A stretch of 64,000 nt of DNA from Kribbella pratensis (lineage in GTDB: Bacteria; Actinomycetota; Actinomycetes; Propionibacteriales; Kribbellaceae), in assembly GCF_004366075.1 (NCBI RefSeq), contig NZ_SODU01000001.1:682001-746000 (forward strand). The letters run 5' to 3'. The notes beneath the pieces are model-generated. The model was given only the letters and a program-made list of their open reading frames with translations, had not been told where the DNA came from and did no database searches. Positions 38,600 through 45,893 of this stretch are shown in pieces. Both the position numbers and the translations under genes were made by a program. Every line of letters begins with the position of its first letter. Position 1 is the first letter of the stretch.

Positions 38600-38996
38600 G
38601 ATTCCTCCTCACACGATGGGCCGGCCCTGACTAAGCATCAGAGCCGCGACCAATCCTGTGAGCCGACAGCCGCCCTGAGCCCAATACAGCGAGCACCCGA
38701 GATGTGCGCGAGGTAAACAAACCACGCTCACTCTCAGAAACATCCCCGTCGCACAGCGAGACACCACACGCAGCGCGGGCGAGGCTACCGAGCACGCCAA
38801 GCCGCACCGTCCTGCCGACCGAAGATCCGCGCGCCACCCTGTGGGACTCACCACTGCCTACCGGATCAGCCACTAGGCGCGGGTCAGTCAGAGCGGGCCC
38901 TGTCCGGCAGTCGTCCCCGGTCAGGCAGTTCAAGACAAGTCGGACCCCAGGCGCTCACGCCACTGACGTACCGACCACGAGTCAGGCGGCGCAGCG
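38600..38996. other. Intergenic region, no gene seen
   Basis: The 397 bp lie upstream of the phosphoesterase and downstream of the hxlR-type gene, both on the minus strand. I see no coding frame with a family match. A single GTTTACCTCGC near 38711 resembles one half of a Streptomyces PHO box but has no clear second copy, so phosphate control is not supported. Confidence 0.5.
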
Positions 38997-39467
38997 TCAG
39001 GGGCCGGCGAGTTCACGATCGGGGGTACGACGGGCGACCAACCGCTGCGCGTTCACCTGGTCGCCGTCCCCCGTCACGAACGCCAATCGCACCGGCGCTC
39101 CGGAGTCCTCGACAACAAACGCCGGTGAAGTCCCGTCCGGACGCGGCCGGCACGTCCTTGCCCAATCGCTGAGCGCGGCGATCACCAGGTTGAGACTGCG
39201 GCCGGTCTCGGTCAGAACGTACTCGTCCCGCGCCCGCGCGCCTTCTTCCCGATACGTACGACGGGTCAGCAGACCCTCGTCGATCAGGAACGTGAGCCGC
39301 TGGGTCAGCAGATTCGGGGCGATGCCAAGTGCCTCGCGGAACTCCTGGAACCGGGTCGATCCCGCGATCAGCGCCTCGCGCAGGATCAGCAGCGTCCAGC
39401 GGTCGCCAAGCACTTCGAGGCTGCGCGCGATCGAGCAGGTCGAGTCCTTGCCTAGCGACTTTGGCAT
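38997..39467 (-). CDS. HxlR-family transcriptional regulator
   Basis: The 156-residue winged-helix regulator has CSIARSLEVLGDRWTLLILR, FQEFREALGIAPNLLTQRL, LIDEGLLTRR and a C-terminal extension (LVIAALSDWARTCRP). The Cys at position 11 of this motif is the redox- or electrophile-sensing Cys in some members. It is divergent from an MFS exporter, the typical target of such repressors. Confidence 0.9.
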   Translation of the reverse strand: MPKSLGKDSTCSIARSLEVLGDRWTLLILREALIAGSTRFQEFREALGIAPNLLTQRLTFLIDEGLLTRRTYREEGARARDEYVLTETGRSLNLVIAALSDWARTCRPRPDGTSPAFVVEDSGAPVRLAFVTGDGDQVNAQRLVARRTPDRELAGP

Positions 39468-39483
39468 GTCGTCCCGCCTTTCG

Positions 39484-39539
39484 AGCTGAGTTATGAAACT
39501 ATACCCAGAAGATGCTAGGTTCAGAAAATCAACTCAGCT
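39484..39539. promoter_or_regulatory. Inverted repeats in the hxlR/MFS intergenic region
   Basis: AGCTGAGTT (39484-39492) and AACTCAGCT (39531-39539) form a perfect 9-bp dyad with 38 bases between. Inside lies an imperfect dyad TGAAaCTA (39494-39501)/TAGgTTCA (39516-39523). These lie in the only space available for a shared operator. Confidence 0.45.
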
Positions 39540-39572
39540 ACGCGGCGGTCTGCCGCAGCACTTGGAGGATCC

Positions 39573-40799
39573 GTGCGATCGCTCAGTGAGCGCGCCAGTT
39601 TCTGGACAGCCGGCGCGGTCGTCGCGCTGGCGCTGTGGACCAGCGCGTGCCCGACGATGATCTACCCGCTCTATCAGGCAGAGTGGGGGCTCACGTCGAC
39701 CACGGTGGCCTGGATCTTCGCCGCCTATCCGATCGCACTGATCCCTGTCCTTGTCATCTTCGGGAACCTGTCCGACCACATCGGCCGGCGGGCGGCGATC
39801 CTGCTGGGCCTGGCCGCCGAACTTGTCGGCGTACTGCTGTTCGTCCTGGCCACGGACGTCACCCTGTTGCTGGTCGGTCGCGCCTTCATGGGGCTGGGCG
39901 TCGGCCTGTCACTCAGCCCGGCGAGCGTGGCCATGGTCGAGTTCAGCACAGCCGGCGCCGACAAGCGCGCCGGCGCGATCGGCACCGCCGTCTCCGCCTT
40001 GGGCATCGCACTGGCGATGCTGGTCGGCGGCGGGTTGTCGCAATACGCGCCGTACCCGCTCCGGCTGACCTTCGTCGTACTGGCGCTGATGATCCTTGTC
40101 GTCGTCTTCTTCGCCCTCGGGTTGCCGCGGCACACACCCGACGAGGCGCGATCGCGCTGGCGGATCCGCGCGATCGTCATCCCACGCGGCAATCGCGGGA
40201 TATTCGCGGCCGGCTCGATCGCGTTCGCCTCGTCGTTCATGCTCGGATCGCTGGTGCTTCCGCTCGGCGCCAAGATCGCTCATCAGCTCGCGCGTTCGGA
40301 CAACGCCCTGCTCACCGGTGCACTGCTGTCGGTCTTCGCCGTCTCGATCTCGGCCACCGCCCTGCTGGCCAAGAGACTGGACCTCTGGACCGCCGTGATC
40401 GTTGGCGCCGTCTTCTCATCCGGCGCGGTGTGGCTGTTCGTCGTCACCGGTACGACGCACTCGATCGTGGTCTTCTTCCTCGCCTCGGCCTGTGCCGGAA
40501 TCGGATACTCCTTCGACTTCGCCGGCGGGCTGACCATCCTGAACCGGTACGCCGCGCCACACCACCGCGCGAGCATGGTCTCCGGCGGTTACCTCCTCGG
40601 CTACATCTCCCAGGGCATCGGCGCTCCGGCCCTGGGTGCGATCGTCACCGCCAACGGATTGATGACCGCACTGGCCAACGGCGCGATCGCGTTCAGCGTG
40701 GTCTTCGGCATCTCACTGATCGGCGCCACCGTCGTCCGCAGGTCTCTGCGCGAGGCGGCTCCACAGGAACGCGCCCTCGAGACCGCCTCCACCGACTGA
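39573..40799 (+). CDS. MFS exporter, divergent from the HxlR regulator
   Basis: The 408-residue protein has 12 predicted helices: LWTSACPTMIYPLYQAEWGL, the MFS loop motif NLSDHIGRRAAILLGLAAEL, and GVGLSLSPASVAMVEFSTAG for helix 4-5. The start is a GTG with GGAGG about five bases upstream. Such pairs usually form a self-regulated efflux unit. A hairpin-like dyad lies eight bases after the stop. Confidence 0.87.
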   Translation: MRSLSERASFWTAGAVVALALWTSACPTMIYPLYQAEWGLTSTTVAWIFAAYPIALIPVLVIFGNLSDHIGRRAAILLGLAAELVGVLLFVLATDVTLLLVGRAFMGLGVGLSLSPASVAMVEFSTAGADKRAGAIGTAVSALGIALAMLVGGGLSQYAPYPLRLTFVVLALMILVVVFFALGLPRHTPDEARSRWRIRAIVIPRGNRGIFAAGSIAFASSFMLGSLVLPLGAKIAHQLARSDNALLTGALLSVFAVSISATALLAKRLDLWTAVIVGAVFSSGAVWLFVVTGTTHSIVVFFLASACAGIGYSFDFAGGLTILNRYAAPHHRASMVSGGYLLGYISQGIGAPALGAIVTANGLMTALANGAIAFSVVFGISLIGATVVRRSLREAAPQERALETASTD

Positions 40800-40805
40800 T
40801 CCGCA

Positions 40806-40830
40806 TGACGCACCGCTTCCCGGTGGGTCA
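40806..40830 (+). terminator. Hairpin after the MFS exporter
   Basis: TGACGCACC and GGTGGGTCA pair with one mismatch around a 7-base loop, starting seven bases after the stop codon. No U-run. Probable terminator. Confidence 0.4.
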
Positions 40831-41289
40831 CGCGAATCAGGCACCGTCACCTCACATCGCGAAAGCCAACCGGCCTACTCAAAACAGTTCAGTAGAGAGC
40901 GTTCACCGAACTCGTAGAAACAGGACTCGTCGTTGCCCAGCTCCTCCGCTCCTCACAGCTGGACAACCCACCCGCGCCACCGGCTCGACCAGTTCAGTGA
41001 AGGTAACGGTCCCACTTCACCTCATACCGTGACCCGCCCTGCATCGCCCCGGGCCGGGGATCTGATCGACCGACCGCGCAAGCGCAACCTCGACCGGCCC
41101 GGCCAGCTCGGCCGGGATCCGCACCTGCGCGGTCTCAGTCCGACGACGCGCGGGACTCATCGCTACTCCAGCCGCGGCAGCCCGTCCAACGCGGCCACAC
41201 AACAATCCGCGGGCTTGTCATCGGCAGCGGCACGGCGCGGCCGACGACGACGAGCTCACCGATGTACACGACGTCGGGGTGGCTGATCG

Positions 41290-41660
41290 GTCCGAGGACT
41301 CCGCCGACGCTCCACCGAGTGGGTCGAGGTGTTGCCCGCCGCGATGAGGGTCGAAGGACTCGTCGTCAAAGGCGCAGCCTCGCGCTACACGCCGGGCCGC
41401 CGCGACGCCCGGGTCAAGGTGAAGCACCGCGAAACCCGCGAGGTCGCCTCGTTACCAGCCCCGCGAAGGCCCGAGCCAAGGGCGGCCGAGCGTCCCGCCT
41501 CCTACGCCGCGTTCGACTTGGTCACGGTGAGCGGCGTCGACCTGCGCACGCAGCGCTGGATCGTCCGTCGGCAACGGCTCGAGCAGCTGTCCAAGGGTTG
41601 GGTCCCGCCTCTGCAGCTGACACCTGTCACCGAGGCGGCTTGGAACAGAGTTGATCAGGG
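41290..41660 (+). pseudogene. Scrambled remnant of an ATP-dependent DNA ligase
   Basis: Two parts of one ligase domain occur in the wrong order. First comes STEWVEVLPAAMRVEGLVVK with GAASRYTPGRRD and KVKHRETREV (about 41311-41445), which are motifs IV-V near the end of the nucleotidyltransferase domain. Then comes SPAKARAK in one frame and AERPASYAAFDLVTVSGVDL, RTQRWIVRRQRLEQLSKGW and VPPLQLTPVTEA (about 41485-41640), which in intact ligases lie upstream of motif IV. A frameshift separates the last two. The active-site Lys motif is absent, so no enzyme can be made. Confidence 0.72.
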
Positions 41661-41737
41661 CACACGGCGACGCCGGAACACTGCTCGATCCCACCGGGCT
41701 GATCCGGTCTGTCGTCCCATCGCCGGCTCGGGCGAGC

Positions 41738-41880
41738 CGGCCGCCTCGACGAAGCCCTCGCCGCAGCCAAACAAAGCACTGCCATCCGCCGGCAACTCGC
41801 CGACGCGAACCCCACCGCCCACTTGCCTACCTTGCTGGAACACTGAACAACCTAGGCATCCTGCTAGCCGAAGACAGTCG
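41738..41880 (+). pseudogene. Fragment of a TPR protein
   Basis: One frame encodes GRLDEALAAAKQSTAIRRQL and ADANPTAHLPTLLEH up to a stop; the next frame continues LAGTLNNLGILLAED. This matches the repeat unit of actinobacterial TPR proteins broken by a frameshift. Nothing extends it on either side. Confidence 0.5.
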
Positions 41881-41906
41881 CAGCGCAGAGTCCCCAGCAG
41901 CAGCAG

Positions 41907-42135
41907 ATGATGGATGTTGCCCGGAACAACCAGTTCCGCGATCTCGGCATGTTCCCGGTCGCCCGCGCGAAATGCTGGGCGCCGGTGATCGTGGCGTCGA
42001 CCATGAAGTACCGCCGGTCCTGGCAGCTATTCGACCGGTTCGAGATCACCACCCAGATCCTGGGCTGGGACGAGCGAGTCTTCCATCAGGAGCAGGTGTT
42101 CACGCGGGTGAGAAATTTTACGCCCGCGGGCTAGG
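41907..42135 (+). pseudogene. Fragment of a thioesterase-like (hotdog-fold) protein
   Basis: MDVARNNQFRDLGMF, IVASTMKYRRSWQLFDRFEI and TTQILGWDERVFHQEQVFTR match the middle of the 4HBT-like thioesterase family (MDxxRxxxFxR, then RRSLRPFQRFEI). The frame breaks near 42105, after which GEKFYARGL continues in another frame. The hotdog start and end are missing. Confidence 0.55.
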
Positions 42136-42545
42136 TGTCCGCTGTCGCTGGTCCATGGCGGCATCATCCAGCCCGGCAGTGACGAGTACCGGGTAGGGGA
42201 GAAGGTTCGCAGCGGCGGCCACATGCGGCCCTCGCGCCCGCCCAGGTTCCGGAGCAGCGTCGAGGATCATGAATCCTGGCCGGGGACGAGGCCAGATCGG
42301 CGGAGGCAGAACCACGTTGGTCGCCCACGTGCTTGATTACCTCACCCGCTACGAGGAGCGCTATCAGCTTGACGTACGGCTGGTCGGGGGCCGCGGATAG
42401 TAGGCAATACTTCGGCGCTGCTGATGGATCGGGCCGAGACGGATCTAGTTCAGCAGAGCGACCAGCCGGGCGAGCGGCTTGAGGAGCTCTCTGCGGTCTG
42501 TCAAGCGCCGCGGGCCGACCCAGAGCTTGGGGGTCCGGCTCGAAT

Positions 42546-42959
42546 TCATCCAAGAGTGCGGCTAATGCATCCAGCCGTCGGCGCTGATCCGGATCGACCA
42601 CGGCGACCCGGTCGCGCGGCGTCAGCGCAAGGTTCATGGCTCGGAGAGCCGCCGCGAGAGTCTCCGTTTCGGACTGCGAAATCCACACCGCCCGCAGGGG
42701 ACTCCGCTCCCGGCCCGCTGCGAACAGCCGGGGCCGGGTGCTGTAGCGGGGTTCGACCGCCGGTACGGCGCATGCGTCCAGCGCGTCCCGCCGTACTGCC
42801 GCTGTCCGTTGCAACGCAGCCAACGCATGGCCTTCGGTCGAGTACTGCGGGTAGCAACCGCTCGCTCGTTTCGCCGCGTCCCAGGGTCTCCAGCAGATTC
42901 TCGGCACGTCGGTACAGCACCGCGACCTCCCGGTCGTCGGGCACCAACCGCCAGTTCAT
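42546..42959 (-). pseudogene. Unidentified, probably decayed gene
   Basis: The start is plausible (a GGAG site before ATG at 42959, MNWRLVPDDREVAVLYRRAE), but after about 45 residues the composition becomes random. A better protein-like reading (QSETETLAAALRAMNLALTP, RDRVAVVDPDQRRRLDALAA) lies in a second frame down to about 42500. This suggests a frameshifted gene. I recognise no family. Confidence 0.3.
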
Positions 42960-42985
42960 CCCCGATCTCCAGTCCGATCGAGTGA

Positions 42986-43150
42986 CTAGTGGCGGTGGCC
43001 TCGGCGCCAGGCTCGGTAGCGAGCGAGGATCAGCATCTCGTTCATCCGGGTCTCGATCGACATGCTGCCTCGCGACTGCGGCGAGGGGACCTGCGTCGGC
43101 GTCGCGGTGGCTGGGTGCCGCTGGAGACGCCTGAAGTGTCGTCGATGCAT
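42986..43150 (-). CDS. Small basic protein, 54 residues
   Basis: MHRRHFRRLQRHPATATPTQ leads to SMSIETRMNEMLILARYRAW and ends RRGHRH. A very good site (GAGGAGGGG, seven bases before ATG) supports translation. It lies 64 bp after the YihY gene on the same strand. Strongly basic; no family recognised. Confidence 0.45.
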   Translation of the reverse strand: MHRRHFRRLQRHPATATPTQVPSPQSRGSMSIETRMNEMLILARYRAWRRGHRH

Positions 43151-43214
43151 GGCCGTCCCCTCCTCGGGCAGGCGAAGGTCTCCCTTCCAGTTTGCGCCGC
43201 GATCCGCTTGCTCG

Positions 43215-44114
43215 TCACCTCCGAGATTCGCTCCGCATCTGCGCGTTCGCCTCGGCGCCGAGGAGGATGGCGAGTGCGGTGAGGTAGAAGAACAGCAGTG
43301 CGGCGATCGGGGCGCTGATCGGGCCGTAGATGTTGACGGTGTCGAAGGCGTAGCGCAGATAGAGCCGTACGGCGGCTGCACCTGCGAGCCAAATGGCAGT
43401 GGCGACCGCGGCGCCGGGCAGGTGATCGCGCCATCTCGCGCGCAGCGGTACCGCGTAATGGTAGAAGGTGACCAGCGCCGCCAGGGACAAGACGAGCAGG
43501 CTGGGCCAGTAGGCGAGCTGGAGCACGGTCTGCGCCAGATCGTGGCCGGTCGGCGGGAGGACCTGGATCAGGGTTTGTGGACCGACGAGCAGCAGCGGCA
43601 GCAGGACGACTCCGATCACCACGCCGGCCAGATACATGCCGAGCGCCAGGACCCGGCTGGGCGCCGCACCGCGCTCGCTGCGCTGCCCGTAGGCGATGGC
43701 GATCGCGTTCACGTAGCTCGCTGTCGCAGTCGAGCCGGCCCACAGCGCAAGCAAGAACCCGGCCGATGCGACGTCAGCGCGCCCATTGGTGAGCACCTCG
43801 TCGACCAGAGGCCGGACAAGACTGTTCACGGTCGCAGGAGTGAGAGCTTGCGACGCGATCTCAATGAGTCGCGGTTCGATCTCCGTCCCGAGATCCACGC
43901 CGAACGCGCTCCCCAGGTAGCCGACCAGGCCGAGCAGACACAGCGCCAGCGGCGGCAGCGACAGCAGCATCCAGAAGCCGATCTCCGCCGCCATCCCGAG
44001 CACCCGGTGTCCCCACGCGCTCTGCACCGCGGCGCCGATCACCGCACCCGCCCGTGCCGGGGCTGCGGTCAGTCGTTGCCGCCATCGCATGCTGTCGCGG
44101 TTGTCTGTTGCCAC
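43215..44114 (-). CDS. YihY/BrkB-family membrane protein
   Basis: The 299-residue protein has six hydrophobic segments and family landmarks: GMAAEIGFWMLLSLPPLALC, FLLALWAGSTATASYVNAIA, YHYAVPLRARWRDHLPGAAV and DTVNIYGPISAPIAALLFFY. The start is a GTG with GGAGGG eight bases upstream. It follows the AI-2E gene by 24 bp, so they share a transcript. Function in this family is not established. Confidence 0.9.
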   Translation of the reverse strand: MATDNRDSMRWRQRLTAAPARAGAVIGAAVQSAWGHRVLGMAAEIGFWMLLSLPPLALCLLGLVGYLGSAFGVDLGTEIEPRLIEIASQALTPATVNSLVRPLVDEVLTNGRADVASAGFLLALWAGSTATASYVNAIAIAYGQRSERGAAPSRVLALGMYLAGVVIGVVLLPLLLVGPQTLIQVLPPTGHDLAQTVLQLAYWPSLLVLSLAALVTFYHYAVPLRARWRDHLPGAAVATAIWLAGAAAVRLYLRYAFDTVNIYGPISAPIAALLFFYLTALAILLGAEANAQMRSESRR

Positions 44115-44138
44115 CAGGCGACCCTCCGAACCAATGCG

Positions 44139-45596
44139 CTACGAGCGCGGTGTGCGGGGTTCGCCGGATGACCGATCGTCGGCCGAGCCGCGGTGGACGC
44201 GGTCGCGCAGCCGGGGCACCAACTGCCGCAGGCCGGGCAGGCGGCCGTGATGGGCGGCGGTCTTGTGAGCTCGTGGGGCGCCCGCAGAGATCGTGGGTGC
44301 CAGTGGGCGAGCTCGCAGCGTGGCAGCGCTCGGCGTACCCCACGGCTCTAGCATCAGATGGTGCCGCAGATAGAGAACTGTCTCGCGTGCGATGGCAGCC
44401 AGCGGCAGCGCGACCAGCGCTCCGGCGATGCCGTGCAGGTGCCCACCGAGCAGCAATGCGAACATCACCAGCAACGGGTTGATACGCAGGCTGTGGCTGA
44501 AAACCTGCGGCGCGACGATATGCCCTTCCAGCTGTTGCAGCACGACGAACAGCAGCAGCAGCCACAAAGCCGTCCACAGATCGCCCTGGAACAACGCCAC
44601 CAGAATCGCGGGCGCCGCACCCAGAACCGGCCCCAGGTAAGGAATCAACTCCATCAGGCCGTAGAACACACCGAAGAACACCGCGTACGTCTTGCCGGAC
44701 GGGAAGATGCCGAGAGCCCCGAACACCCACAAGGACACCCCGGCACTGAGCCCCATAATGAGGCTGAACGCAAGCTGCCCCCGGACGTAGCCCGAAACCG
44801 CCTGCTGCACCCGCGCCGGGTAGTCGTCGTCAACGGCATCGTCTCCGGACGGCATCACCTGCCGGGTCAGGGCACCGATCCGGCCCGCGTAGATCAGCAT
44901 GTAGATCGTGACGACCAGCGTCAGAATGAGTACGAAACCAGCTTCGACGACTGTCGTGACCAGATCTCGGGTGAACGCGACGACGTCTCCCGAGCCACGC
45001 AGTACCGAGGCCTGCAACGTGTCCAGCGCGGTCTCGCCCGGGCGCTTGATCTGGATGCCGATCCCCCGCTGATCCAGCCACTGCTGCAGATTCGCCAACG
45101 ATCCGTTGGCCGAGTCGATCAAACGGGGCAGATCGTCCTGGAACGCCGCCAACTGCACGGCAACCTGACGGACCAGCAACGCGACCGCGCCACCCATCAC
45201 TACGAAGAAGCCGAGGAACACCAGGACGATGGCGATCCCGCGCGGAACGCGCGCCCGCTGCAACCCCACCACCAGCGGATTCACGATCAATGCCACAACG
45301 GCAGCAACCAGGAAGATCATCAACACCGGCGCCGCCGCACGCGCGAGCGCCGTCAACGCGAACAAGGCCACCGCCACCACGATCGCCTGCACCCACCGCG
45401 GCACGACCACCGGCTCGACAGCAACCGAATCGGGAGCCGGCGACGGCGCCGCAGGCGGCTCGGCATCGTCTGCAGGCATCGGGTCCGGACGCACGGCGTC
45501 AACCGAATCATCCGGGATCGCTGCCTCCTGAGCGTCGGCGCTGCGTCGCGCGGAAATCCCGGGTGCGTTGTCGTCGTCACTGCGTCCGGTCGTCAT
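44139..45596 (-). CDS. AI-2E family transporter
   Basis: The 485-residue protein has an acidic N-terminal extension of about 70 residues, eight membrane helices and the family signatures FSLIMGLSAGVSLWVFGALG, YGLMELIPYLGPVLGAAPAI and QQLEGHIVAPQVFSHSLRIN. The C-terminal tail of about 70 residues is basic and not conserved. Members include TqsA and Na+/H+ antiporters, so quorum-signal export is only one possibility. First gene of a two- or three-gene transcript. Confidence 0.9.
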   Translation of the reverse strand: MTTGRSDDDNAPGISARRSADAQEAAIPDDSVDAVRPDPMPADDAEPPAAPSPAPDSVAVEPVVVPRWVQAIVVAVALFALTALARAAAPVLMIFLVAAVVALIVNPLVVGLQRARVPRGIAIVLVFLGFFVVMGGAVALLVRQVAVQLAAFQDDLPRLIDSANGSLANLQQWLDQRGIGIQIKRPGETALDTLQASVLRGSGDVVAFTRDLVTTVVEAGFVLILTLVVTIYMLIYAGRIGALTRQVMPSGDDAVDDDYPARVQQAVSGYVRGQLAFSLIMGLSAGVSLWVFGALGIFPSGKTYAVFFGVFYGLMELIPYLGPVLGAAPAILVALFQGDLWTALWLLLLFVVLQQLEGHIVAPQVFSHSLRINPLLVMFALLLGGHLHGIAGALVALPLAAIARETVLYLRHHLMLEPWGTPSAATLRARPLAPTISAGAPRAHKTAAHHGRLPGLRQLVPRLRDRVHRGSADDRSSGEPRTPRS

Positions 45597-45893
45597 GCCC
45601 CGCCTCCCCTGCCGCCGTACCGCGGGGACCGCCGCCTCGGCCTCCGGTTCGCGGGCCCTGAGGCTGGCTGCTTAACCCCAGGACCCTCACGAACCGCTCA
45701 CAAGTCCAGTACCCAGGCGCATCAGCAGGTTAACGAGAGCGTGGAACCTACTGGCGCCAAAGGAGAACGCCGTCGCCTTCGCCCGCTCCTCGAATGCCTC
45801 AGACAACCTTCTACCCGGCTGCCCGATCGTCACCATCCACGACCAGACGCGCCAGCCGCAACGGCCGGATCACGCGGCCTTCGAAGGGCTATG
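45597..45893. other. Intergenic region, no gene seen
   Basis: 297 bp between the AI-2E start and the beta-helix stop. No frame with family character and no clear dyad. Confidence 0.5.
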
